Assembly (NCBI GenBank): GCA_021819825.1
Contig: JAKAEZ010000003.1
Coordinates: forward strand, 62,001-126,000
Reading direction: 5' to 3'
Source: Planctomycetota bacterium
GTDB taxonomy: Bacteria; Planctomycetota; Phycisphaerae; WQYP01
DNA: 64,000 bases
The position numbers and the translations under genes were made by a program. Position 1 is the first letter of the stretch, and every line of letters starts with the position of its first letter. Positions 10,303 to 19,481 of this stretch are shown in pieces. The notes beneath the pieces are model-generated. The model had not been told where the DNA came from. It worked only from the letters and a program-made list of their open reading frames with translations, and searched no databases.

Positions 10303-11274
10303 ATGACAGCTTTCCTTAAGCCATTGAATATTACCGTGCTCGCCGGAGGTATATCCAAGGAGCGCGAAGTTTCGCTAGCCAGCGGATCCCAGATCTCCGC
10401 GGCATTGCGCCGGCGCGGGCATACCGTTTTTCAGGCCGATATCAGTCCCGAAAACCTTGCGGCCCTGGATCATCGTCCATGTGATCTGGTATTTCCCGCT
10501 CTGCATGGAACCTTCGGGGAAGATGGCCAATTGCAGGAAATTCTGGAATCCCGCGGCATGGCTTATGTGGGGTCCGGGCCGGCGGCGGCGAAATTGGCGA
10601 TGGATAAAGTCGCTGCTAAAAGCGTGTTCGCGGAAAAATGTATCGCCACACCGAACTGGCAGGTGGTCAGCAATGGAAAATTCAAAGATAGCTGGACCCC
10701 ACGCAGCGGTATTGGCTATCCTTGCGTTATTAAGCCCATTGCGGACGGCAGCTCCGTGGCCTGTCGAATATGCGCCAATATTTCCGACGCGCGCGCCCAC
10801 CTGTCCGAATTTTTGCCGCAATACGGAGCGATGCTGGTGGAGAAATTCATTTCCGGACCGGAGTTAACCGTAGGCATCATTGATGGCACGGCTTTGCCGA
10901 TCATTCAGATTCGCCCGGCGGCCGCATTTTACGACTATCAGGCGAAATATACGCGCGATGATACCGAATATGTTTTTGACATTGCGCTTCCTGAGGCCGT
11001 TTTGCATAAAGTTCGGCAAATGGCATTGGATACATACGCATGCCTCGGGTCGCGTCATTTGGCGCGTGTGGATATTATGGTGGATCAAGCTACCATGGAG
11101 CCCATGGTTTTGGAACTTAATAGTTTGCCGGGGTTTACCAGCCACTCTTTGGTGCCCAAAGCCGCCGCCAGAGCCGGAATAGCATTTGATGAATTGTGCG
11201 AGCGTCTTTCGGCAATGGCTCTGCGTGACCAGTCTCCCGTGCCGGTCCGCACGCCGGCCCAGCCGCACACGTGA
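10303..11274 (+). CDS. ddl: D-alanine--D-alanine ligase
   Basis: AGGISKEREVSLASG, PALHGTFGEDGQLQ, ELNSLPGFTSHSLVPKAA. Confidence 0.95.
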   Translation: MTAFLKPLNITVLAGGISKEREVSLASGSQISAALRRRGHTVFQADISPENLAALDHRPCDLVFPALHGTFGEDGQLQEILESRGMAYVGSGPAAAKLAMDKVAAKSVFAEKCIATPNWQVVSNGKFKDSWTPRSGIGYPCVIKPIADGSSVACRICANISDARAHLSEFLPQYGAMLVEKFISGPELTVGIIDGTALPIIQIRPAAAFYDYQAKYTRDDTEYVFDIALPEAVLHKVRQMALDTYACLGSRHLARVDIMVDQATMEPMVLELNSLPGFTSHSLVPKAAARAGIAFDELCERLSAMALRDQSPVPVRTPAQPHT

Positions 11275-11293
11275 GACAGGCATTGAAATAATT

Positions 11294-12253
11294 ATGACCA
11301 AAAGCCGTTACAGATCGACCTACCATCGCCCATGGGATATTCCCTGGGTGCATAGCACTCTACTGCTTTGCCTGACACTATTGGTCGTGGCTATGGTCAT
11401 TGAGGGGTTTGCCCGGCTGAACATTTACGGAAAAATGCTCATGGCCCAACGGTCACGGGATCGTCCGTTAAAGCGCATTGTAATGGTGGGTGCTCCGCCC
11501 TGGCTCGCGGCACCGATATTAAATTCTCTGGCCGCGGAGGCGGTGCAATTCACAATTTCCAATCCTCGCCATCCCGCGTATGCCGCGGAACTCCGTAACC
11601 CGTTGAATGGTAAAATTCTTCAGATTCTTGCCCGCCATTTTACCGCCCACCCGTCACAGGGATTTAACGCCTGGATTAAGCGCGTCAATTATGTGCGACG
11701 GGTCTGGCTGCCGCATGAACAGATCATTGAAATTTCCTGCCAATACCGTCGGCCCGCGGCACTGGTTTCGGTGGGGGGCAGCTACTATCTGATAAGCCCC
11801 CATGCCGTCCGCCTTCCCGGAACGTATGCTGCGGTTGATTTGCCACAGCTTGCCTGGTTGATGCGCATTAGCGGTGTTACGGTTTCTGTTCCCTCGCCGG
11901 GCAAGCCATTCTCGGCACCTGGTATAAAACTCGGACTGAAGATGGTAGCGTTGTTGTCCGGCCACGCATATTCCAGTCAGATTCAATCTGTTGATTTGGC
12001 GAACATGTATACCAATGTGCCGCCAACCACGCCCAAGATTATTCTCAAGACCCGGTTCGGTACACAGATATACTGGGGGCTTCCACCGGGCAAGGAGGGC
12101 TTTTATGAAGTGCCCGCCTCGCGAAAATTGCAGTTGCTTCATGACGTCTATCAGCAATATCATCGTATAGATGCTGGGAAAGCGTATCTGGATATACGCT
12201 CGGACGAAGTACTCGTGCCACGGACGCCGCCGACCACGCAGACGGGGCAATAA
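11294..12253 (+). CDS. ftsQ: FtsQ/DivIB-like cell-division protein (single N-terminal TM, POTRA-like region)
   Basis: Position directly after ddl; one N-terminal TM (IPWVHSTLLLCLTLLVVAMVIEGF); WIKRVNYVRRVWLPHEQIIEISCQYRRPAALV resembles the FtsQ region (W..V..RRVWP..I.I...R.P.A). Confidence 0.65.
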   Translation: MTKSRYRSTYHRPWDIPWVHSTLLLCLTLLVVAMVIEGFARLNIYGKMLMAQRSRDRPLKRIVMVGAPPWLAAPILNSLAAEAVQFTISNPRHPAYAAELRNPLNGKILQILARHFTAHPSQGFNAWIKRVNYVRRVWLPHEQIIEISCQYRRPAALVSVGGSYYLISPHAVRLPGTYAAVDLPQLAWLMRISGVTVSVPSPGKPFSAPGIKLGLKMVALLSGHAYSSQIQSVDLANMYTNVPPTTPKIILKTRFGTQIYWGLPPGKEGFYEVPASRKLQLLHDVYQQYHRIDAGKAYLDIRSDEVLVPRTPPTTQTGQ

Positions 12254-12307
12254 GTACCGCTGCTAAAATGAATCCAAGTGTGGAAATTCTGGAATTGGAT
12301 GAGTGTT

Positions 12308-13120
12308 ATGCCTGTGGACTGGTCAAAGAAGGTGGTGGTAATTACCGGGGCATCTTCCGGAATTGGTGCCGCGTGTGCCTTGGCCTTGGCACAACGCCGC
12401 ACCACCCTGGTTCTAGGTGCCCGACGTATGGATAAGCTCCAAGCCGTGGCCGACAAGGCTAAAGCCTGCGGATCACAGGTGATAATCGCTCCATGTGATG
12501 TTGCCATCCATGAAAATGTCGTTACCTTGGTACAAAGCGCCAAAGAGCGTTTTGGCCGCCTGGATGTTGCGATCGCCAACGCCGGATTCGGGCTTCGCTC
12601 ACCGGTTCACCTTACCACTCCAGAGCAGTTGCGGGAAATATGGAATGTCAATGTCATGGGTACATGGTATGTCATGGCCGCCGCCGCTCCGATTATGATC
12701 AACCAGCACGCCGGCCATATTATCGTTGTTTCTTCGGCGATTGCCCGGCGTTCAATTCCGCAAATGGGAGCCTATGCCATGACCAAATCCGCCCAGCTTT
12801 CATTGGCGGAGGCCCAGCGCCTTGAATTGTCCCGCCATGGCGTTGCGGTAAGTTCTGTTCATCCAGTCACCACGAGTACCGAGTTTTTTCAGCAGGCCAG
12901 CCGGCGTAGCGGCAAGCAAGTCGATGGGTTGGGAAAAACACAAACCCCGGAACTTGTGGCCGAGAAAATTGTACGCCTGATTGAACATCCAAAGCCGGAA
13001 TTATGGCCTTTTTCACCCGTTCGATATGCTCTGGCTTTGGCCGCCGCTTTTCCCGCGTTAGCTGATTTTTTAATCAGCAGGCAATTTTCCGCCCCCCAAA
13101 AAATAAAGAATCGAGTTTAA
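12308..13120 (+). CDS. short-chain dehydrogenase/reductase (SDR)
   Basis: VVVITGASSGIGAACALALAQRR; NAG; YAMTKSAQ (YxxxK). Confidence 0.9.
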   Translation: MPVDWSKKVVVITGASSGIGAACALALAQRRTTLVLGARRMDKLQAVADKAKACGSQVIIAPCDVAIHENVVTLVQSAKERFGRLDVAIANAGFGLRSPVHLTTPEQLREIWNVNVMGTWYVMAAAAPIMINQHAGHIIVVSSAIARRSIPQMGAYAMTKSAQLSLAEAQRLELSRHGVAVSSVHPVTTSTEFFQQASRRSGKQVDGLGKTQTPELVAEKIVRLIEHPKPELWPFSPVRYALALAAAFPALADFLISRQFSAPQKIKNRV

Positions 13121-13123
13121 TCC

Positions 13124-14089
13124 ATGCGCCTTCGCCCGCTACCTCATCGAACTGCCTTTTTTATCATATCCATGGCCATGGTGGCCGGGGTGGTGGCCTT
13201 TATCTGGTTAAGGCCACCTCGCATGATGCCCATTAACCACGTCGCCATCCACCGGCCCGTCTCCGCGGATATTCGCGTGCTGACCGCAAATATCAACCTG
13301 CTGCGGCCTCATGAGGGAATTCACAGTTGGTCCAACCGCCGCGGAATGCTCATTCAAGTGTTACATCACATTCACGCCGATATTATAGGTATGCAGGCGT
13401 CAACGCCCGCGCAAACCGCGTGGCTCGCCGCCCACCTGCCCGCCTACGCCCACTTTCCGGATGGAGCCGCCATTCACCGCAGTCTGATTACCACCTTAGC
13501 CGGGCCGTTAAGCACCTGGAATCAAATCTGGTTTCGCCGCGATCACTTCCGGCGCATTGCGGGAACCTACGGCATGGTGCGTCCCAATCACCCGCAAAAT
13601 AATCCCACCGAGAATACCTATTTTTCCCTGGTGGTATTGCACGACCGTCTGGATCGCTTCCCGGATCTGATTGTTCTGGATGTCCACCTGCGACACTGGG
13701 AAAAAAATGCTGTAAAAAGTGCTGAAAAGCTGCATAAAATCCTATCCCAATGGCAAAACCGCTTCCCGGCCGCAAAAGATATTCTCCTGGGTGATATGAA
13801 CCATTCCCGTAGCTCGCACGCCATTTACCAGGCACTGCTTGGAACGCCCTCCACCGTCCCATTACGCGATACCTTCAATTACGCGCTACATAAACCGGGA
13901 CAGCAGTGGGGGACTTGGGAAAATTACACCAATCACGTTTACAGCCCCTGGCCTACCGATCTAATTTTCGTGTCCCCACAACTCGCCCACCAGCCCGCAA
14001 GAATAATCCACTACCACATGCCCCCCTCAAAATTCCCCTCCAAGCACCTTTTCGTCCTGACCGTCCTGATCCCCAACACGTCCCCATAG
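13124..14089 (+). CDS. endonuclease/exonuclease/phosphatase (EEP) superfamily protein, membrane-anchored
   Basis: N-terminal TM; IRVLTANINLLRPHEG, DILLGDMNHS, TDLIFVSPQL. Confidence 0.7.
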   Translation: MRLRPLPHRTAFFIISMAMVAGVVAFIWLRPPRMMPINHVAIHRPVSADIRVLTANINLLRPHEGIHSWSNRRGMLIQVLHHIHADIIGMQASTPAQTAWLAAHLPAYAHFPDGAAIHRSLITTLAGPLSTWNQIWFRRDHFRRIAGTYGMVRPNHPQNNPTENTYFSLVVLHDRLDRFPDLIVLDVHLRHWEKNAVKSAEKLHKILSQWQNRFPAAKDILLGDMNHSRSSHAIYQALLGTPSTVPLRDTFNYALHKPGQQWGTWENYTNHVYSPWPTDLIFVSPQLAHQPARIIHYHMPPSKFPSKHLFVLTVLIPNTSP

Positions 14090-14334
14090 CTCAATGCGGC
14101 AGCGTTGAGTGGAACGCGGAACACGGTTAAATAACACAATGCAAGTCAACTCGTCGCGATTGGCTTGGCGCATACCCATTTTTGCCGGAATATCTCCTGC
14201 CTCGCTGGCGTCATGCCTGTCGCCCATACCGCCTGAGGCAGGCGGGGACGCCTGCACCACAAAATTTGGCGTTGCCTTACATCACTGGGATTTTCCGAGG
14301 CGTATACCGTGTCGTGCAATGCGCGATTGCGGGC

Positions 14335-14371
14335 AAAAAAATACCGCGGCCTGCTGCCAGACCGCGGTTTA
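14335..14371 (-). terminator. Rho-independent terminator of rnpB
   Basis: On minus strand: ACCGCGG TCTGGCAGCAG CCGCGGT followed by an uninterrupted T-run. Confidence 0.85.
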
Positions 14372-14380
14372 TTTTTCTGA

Positions 14381-14852
14381 AATGGTCTATAAGCCGAATT
14401 CTGTGCCCCTTGTGGGGCGGCGGTCATTGATCTGGGACAGGCGTTACCGTCTGCCTCAAGCAACCTACCCGGAATCTACGCGTATCATTCGTGCTGATTC
14501 TCCGAAGAGAACTTTGCCGGTGATGATGCTACGGCTTCCGCTATCCCTTGACGGGGGCATTTTGCGGCGGACGCCTGCGCGCCGGGCCGGCGCTTCGATT
14601 CCCTATTTGGTCTTGCACCCGGTGGGGTTTGCCATGCCGGCCATGTCACCATGGCCGCGGTGCGCTCTTACCGCACCTTTTCACCCTTACCATTCCGAAA
14701 AATCGGAATTCGGCGGTATATTTTCTGTGGCACTTTCCCGCATTCCCGTCGTTGCCAACGGGAATGGGTGGGGATTACCCACCACCGCGCCCTGCGGTGT
14801 TCGGACTTTCCTCCCGGCTTACGCCGAGCGACCGCCCGACCATTCCATAACC
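14381..14852 (-). ncRNA. rnpB: RNase P RNA component (bacterial class A)
   Basis: Minus strand: GGTCGGGCGGTCGCTCGGCGTAAGCCGGGAGGAAAGTCCGAACACCGCAGGGCGCGGTGGTGGGTAATCCC at 5' end; ...GGTAGGTTGCTTGAGGC... and terminal CACAGAATTCGGCTTATAGACCATTTC. Confidence 0.93.
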
Positions 14853-14981
14853 CCTATTGTAGCAGATTGATCATCTGATTTATATCCCGCCGGAAATGAA
14901 ATGCTATTCGGCTACTCGCTTTAGCACGGCAATCTGACCGCAACCTCGGCACCCCATGCCCCATAAACCGCTACAGGCTTT

Positions 14982-16424
14982 TCATGGCTTACGTGCTTTG
15001 CCGGCATGCTCCGCGCGGTTGCGCCCAAAGCGCAAACTCATGCTGATATGAATGTTTTTCCCATGCCGAAGGATCGTCAGTACCACGTTTTTTGGATTAG
15101 CCATAATATGGCGATGAATGGCGTGAAAATCCAGGATCGACGACCCGTCAATGGCAATAATGATGTCGCCCTTTTTCACTCCCGCTCGGGCAGCCGGCGA
15201 ATTAGGAAAAGTCCCCGTAACCTTCATAGCCGGTTTATGGCCCAAGTCCGCAATGCGCGTGCGCAAAGGATCATTGGCTTTAATCATGGCAAAGCGAATA
15301 CCAAATCGCGGCGGTTGCGGTGAGCCGGTGAGCAGAAAACTTTTCAGCGCCCGGCGGTTGTTATTCAACGGGAAAAATCCGCTTGGTAAATTCAATGCCG
15401 CCAGATGTCCGCGCAAATTAAATACGAAGGCCGGCGACTTTCCCATAAGCCCACTCATTGCCGGTCCGTGGTCCCTGTCGTGGCGGCCGAAGCGCGGAAG
15501 CCTCATCGGCTTTTCACCCAGTGGCATAATCCAATGGGCGGACGCGGATGTTGCGCTGATCGCAAAAAGCAACTCGGCTGGGTGCAATGGACGGCGGATT
15601 AACCTTACGCCGTGCAGCTTGGGGTGCCCCTTGATCGCCAGGACCGTTACCCCCATTGCTTCCTTCACACCAAGAATATAAGCCGAATATTTTTTGCCTC
15701 GGGAATTCCAGATTGTTACGGGGCGTGTGTCGCCGGCCGGCGCAATCACCGCGGGGATAACTATATAACCCCGCTCTCCAACAATTAATCCGCGCACCGT
15801 GTTGCGGCTGTTTGTCGGTAGTGACGCCAGTCGCGCATTAATAAGTTTAATTTCCGGCCAGAATTCCTGCGGCGGCAACGGATGAGTTTCAAAAAGATAA
15901 TGGCGAATCAGAAAAATCTCCGCCGCCGCGTGATGGTTAATATCTCCCAGTCGCTCCTGCTGGCTGTGATTAAGCACGAGTTTTTTATTCCCGGCTGATC
16001 GTAAATCCGGTTTGATGACTATTCGCGGTTCCGGAGGTCCTTCCCGATGAGCGTTCGGATTGGCTCGGAAATCATGCTCTACGACCCAGTTTTTCTCCCA
16101 AAGCAGAAATTTCTTCTGAATCTTTTCTGGAAGCAGGTGCAGGGGGTTGGGATCCATCTCCACTGTGACAAACGAATTTTGCAGCGTGCCGTAAAATGCC
16201 TGAGATTCCCGGCTTAACTGTTCCAGAATCCCCACACCCTGCCTGGCGGAATCCGTAACGCCTGACAGCGCCGGATTATCGGCGGCATTTTGCGCCGCCG
16301 CCGACCCCGCCGAACACGCATAAGTCATTATCCCCGCAACCAGCGCTGCCGCAGCCGACTTCCATTTGCCGGTGGTTCCAGAATGTCGCATTTGTCTAAC
16401 CATTGAATTCCGAATAATTACCAC
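14982..16424 (-). CDS. HtrA/MucD-like PDZ protein with degenerate trypsin-like domain (predicted pseudoprotease), secreted
   Basis: C-terminal PDZ (TGTFPNSPAARAGVKKGDIIIAIDGSSI); trypsin-like domain aligns to the intact HtrA in this window but lacks triad His/Asp; signal sequence. Confidence 0.75.
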   Translation of the reverse strand: MVIIRNSMVRQMRHSGTTGKWKSAAAALVAGIMTYACSAGSAAAQNAADNPALSGVTDSARQGVGILEQLSRESQAFYGTLQNSFVTVEMDPNPLHLLPEKIQKKFLLWEKNWVVEHDFRANPNAHREGPPEPRIVIKPDLRSAGNKKLVLNHSQQERLGDINHHAAAEIFLIRHYLFETHPLPPQEFWPEIKLINARLASLPTNSRNTVRGLIVGERGYIVIPAVIAPAGDTRPVTIWNSRGKKYSAYILGVKEAMGVTVLAIKGHPKLHGVRLIRRPLHPAELLFAISATSASAHWIMPLGEKPMRLPRFGRHDRDHGPAMSGLMGKSPAFVFNLRGHLAALNLPSGFFPLNNNRRALKSFLLTGSPQPPRFGIRFAMIKANDPLRTRIADLGHKPAMKVTGTFPNSPAARAGVKKGDIIIAIDGSSILDFHAIHRHIMANPKNVVLTILRHGKNIHISMSLRFGRNRAEHAGKARKP

Positions 16425-16435
16425 TGCCTGAAATC

Positions 16436-17014
16436 TTAAAACACACCCGTATTCGATGCCGACGCCACCTGCGGTGCCGCGACCGGGTGATTGCTGACGG
16501 CCTGTTCATCAGCGGTGTATGTTTGTGCAAAGGCTTTAGCCTGCTGATAAGTCGCAAACCGTTGGGATACAACCTGGCCGCTGGGCGTACTGATTTGCAC
16601 AGTATAACCAATAATTGAAGACGCTGCGGGAGCTGTTGCGGTTTGTGTGGTCGAAGTCACAGACCCCCGCCCGGCAAAGTAACTGCCCGTGGCGATAAGC
16701 ACACACGCCGCGGCCATGCCCAGTCGTTTCAACCAGACTGTCGTAGCACTTGATTCCAAAATGCGGCCAATAGGGGCATATTGATTTTCCCGGCAATAGG
16801 CCAAGGCACCTTCCGCCATACGCTGCGCTTCCGCGGCGTCCGGGGTATAGGATTCAAGGGCGGCCAGTCGTAAGGTTCTGGCTTGCTTCAGATGTGCCAG
16901 CGCCTGCGCTAATGTCTGCTCGGTTAGCAGGCGCTGCTCCAGTTGGGCTTTTTCCATTTCCGGCAATTCGCCGTCCAGATACAGTTCCAATGTAATGTAA
17001 TCGGTTTCTCGCAT
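16436..17014 (-). CDS. anti-sigma factor-like membrane protein
   Basis: ELYLDGELPEMEKAQLEQRL N-terminus typical of RseA/zf-HC2-type anti-sigma factors; single central TM; directly downstream of ECF sigma gene. Confidence 0.75.
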   Translation of the reverse strand: MRETDYITLELYLDGELPEMEKAQLEQRLLTEQTLAQALAHLKQARTLRLAALESYTPDAAEAQRMAEGALAYCRENQYAPIGRILESSATTVWLKRLGMAAACVLIATGSYFAGRGSVTSTTQTATAPAASSIIGYTVQISTPSGQVVSQRFATYQQAKAFAQTYTADEQAVSNHPVAAPQVASASNTGVF

Positions 17015-17089
17015 AAGGCACCTCTTTGAAACCCGCTGTTCCTTTCGCTGTTTTGGCCTTTGGCCGATATCTATCGGCGTAGGCCGCTG

Positions 17090-17641
17090 TTATTGCTCCA
17101 AGTGCGATCTAAGCGACTTGGCCAATTTCATTCTAGCGCGATGAAGCCAGGTTTTAACCTGGGATTCCGTTGCGCCCAAGGCTTCGGATATTTCCCGATA
17201 GCCCATACCTTGTTGCTCCCGTAACACCAGCGCCGAACGCCAGTCGTCGGGGAGCAACGCAATGTGCTGGCGCACCAGCTCGACGGTTTCCGCGGTCAGG
17301 GGCGCTTCCGCCGGGTCGTTTTCCTTGCCGATGCCGTCGTATAAACCGTCATCGGCATCAAGCGATCTTCCGATTTTGCGACGCCGACAACTGATGACGT
17401 TCCGCGACACCGCCTTTGCCATCAGCGACCATCCGCCATCATCCCAATTATAAGATTCGCAATGGCGGAATAGTTTCAGCAACGCGTCCTGTACCATGTC
17501 TTCAGCCTGCTTGGAATCTCGCATTTGCGAGCCAAGCATCGACCGCGCCAGGGCAATCAGCCGACCCATGTTAGCATGGACAGCCGCTTCAAACTGTCGG
17601 CTTGCCGTTGTCTGAGCTGGCATTCTGCTTCCCGGCATCAA
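17090..17641 (-). CDS. ECF-type RNA polymerase sigma-70 factor
   Basis: DSKQAEDMVQDALLKLFRH (region 2); LPDDWRSALVLREQQGMGYREISEALGATESQVKTWLHRARMKLAKSL (region 4). Confidence 0.93.
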   Translation of the reverse strand: MMPGSRMPAQTTASRQFEAAVHANMGRLIALARSMLGSQMRDSKQAEDMVQDALLKLFRHCESYNWDDGGWSLMAKAVSRNVISCRRRKIGRSLDADDGLYDGIGKENDPAEAPLTAETVELVRQHIALLPDDWRSALVLREQQGMGYREISEALGATESQVKTWLHRARMKLAKSLRSHLEQ

Positions 17642-18062
17642 GAGTTATAACGCAATTAAAACCGCCAAGTTGCAGATTCTTTATAAATCCCATCCGTTAC
17701 CTGTTTCGGATGTATGCAATCTTCTGGCTGCGTATTGGGACTGTTATTATATCGGCCGGCGACAGATTGTCAGCAAAGCAGAGATTTCAGTATTTTATCG
17801 GCCGGCAAAATAATAACAATTATCGGGTGCCGTTTTCGCCGATAAGGTATGTGCCGTTCCGAGTAACGACCGGCGATTACTCGAATAGGCCATTAGGGGC
17901 GAGCGATCGCTTATTGGACGAATTATTTTTCGCTTTTTATTTGCAAAGGAGTTTCAGGCGGTTGTATACTTCATAACAATGGAGTTGGGTAAAGAGGGAG
18001 ATGACCACCCGCCAACTAACCGGGAGTTTACCAGAACGTAATGACCCCACTGTGGAATTTGT

Positions 18063-19415
18063 ATGCCTTCAACAGTTCTTAACTCGCTTTCACCTGCTAC
18101 GGTGCTTATGCCGTACATGCCGGTGTTTTACGTCTCCTTTCTTGTTACCGTGCTTCTTACCCCGGTCATGCGGCAACTGGCGCTCCGCTATGGTGTTGTT
18201 GATGAGCCGGACGGCCACCGCAAAATTCATACCCGGCCCATTGCCTATCTCGGTGGCGTGGCCACTTTTATTGGCTGGATGGCCGGCGTATTGGTATCGG
18301 TGTTTATTACCCCCCTCAATAGTGATCCCAATCTTGTCGCCAACGTGCAGGTCCCCCCGGGGATCATTCTCGGAGCCGGCACGGTTGTCCTCTGCGGTTT
18401 AATTGATGATGTTTACAGTATTACGCCCCGGTTAAAGCTCTTTGGCCAATTTCTTGGGGCGGTGCTGCTGTTTTTCCTTAGTGTTGATCGATCCGGCTTT
18501 TTCGGTATTCGTATTGATTTAGCCAATATGCTGGTTTTCCCGTTGGAACGCCGCGGCTGGATTCCCGCAATTCAGTTAACGCATCCGCAGGCGTACATGC
18601 TGTTTGCCAGCATGTTAAGCGCGGTCTTGGCTGTTCTGATTATTATGTCAGCCAGCAATGCCATGAATCTGCTCGATGGCCTGGATGGGTTATGCTCCGG
18701 GGTTACCAGCATCATGGCTGTGGGTTATCTGGCGTTGGCTTTGTATTTGGCGTGCAACGGCGTACCGTCCGCCGGTGTGGCGTCCATGAATCCTACCCGC
18801 ATTACGCTTAGCCTGGCGTTGCTGGGGGCGGTGCTGGGTTTCCTGCCCTATAATTTCAACCCGGCAAGTATTTTTATGGGTGATACCGGCAGCATGTTCC
18901 TGGGCTACGTCTGCGGTGCCATGATTATCATGTTCGGAAATGATGGCATTTTCCGCTGGTTCCTCGGATCACTGGTCATCTTCGGCTTACCCATTCTGGA
19001 TACTTTTCTCGCCATCGTTCGTAGAAAACTTAACCATCGTCCCGTATTTTCGCCCGACTCCGGCCATTTCCATCACTTCCTCCTGAAGCGTGGTTTGTCT
19101 GTTAAACAGGCGGCCTTAACCAGCTATGGCCTGACCGCCATGTTTGTGAGCTTCGGCCTGGTAATTGTCCTTATTCCCACAAGTCTGGCGTTGGGAATTT
19201 ACATGGTTTTGTTTGTCTGGCTGGTGGTGATCGCCTTCAAAATGGGTATGGTGTACCAGCAAGGCGGAAAAACCGCAGCCGCAACAACGACCATTCCAAG
19301 AATCCCGCCCACCGCTGAATCCCCATTGGCTCCCCCTGAAGCTCATCCGGCAACCCCCACCCACGAAGCCCCCAACATCCTGCCCGTAGCCGATCACGGC
19401 CTATTCTCAAAATAA
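18063..19415 (+). CDS. MraY/WecA-family undecaprenyl-phosphate glycosyl-1-phosphate transferase
   Basis: GVVDEPDGHRKIHTRPIAYLGG; NAMNLLDGLDGLCSGVT; FNPASIFMGDTGSMFLG; DSGHFHHFLLKRG. Confidence 0.92.
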   Translation: MPSTVLNSLSPATVLMPYMPVFYVSFLVTVLLTPVMRQLALRYGVVDEPDGHRKIHTRPIAYLGGVATFIGWMAGVLVSVFITPLNSDPNLVANVQVPPGIILGAGTVVLCGLIDDVYSITPRLKLFGQFLGAVLLFFLSVDRSGFFGIRIDLANMLVFPLERRGWIPAIQLTHPQAYMLFASMLSAVLAVLIIMSASNAMNLLDGLDGLCSGVTSIMAVGYLALALYLACNGVPSAGVASMNPTRITLSLALLGAVLGFLPYNFNPASIFMGDTGSMFLGYVCGAMIIMFGNDGIFRWFLGSLVIFGLPILDTFLAIVRRKLNHRPVFSPDSGHFHHFLLKRGLSVKQAALTSYGLTAMFVSFGLVIVLIPTSLALGIYMVLFVWLVVIAFKMGMVYQQGGKTAAATTTIPRIPPTAESPLAPPEAHPATPTHEAPNILPVADHGLFSK

Positions 19416-19481
19416 CCACCCCCGGCCCCAGCATCCCGCACTTAACAGCACAGCGCCTCCAACTCCCAACTCCTCCATCCC

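Noticed and set aside
14109-14870. 253-aa plus-strand ORF in the ORF track
   Set aside because: Spans the RNase P RNA gene and its terminator on the opposite strand; amino-acid composition is not protein-like.
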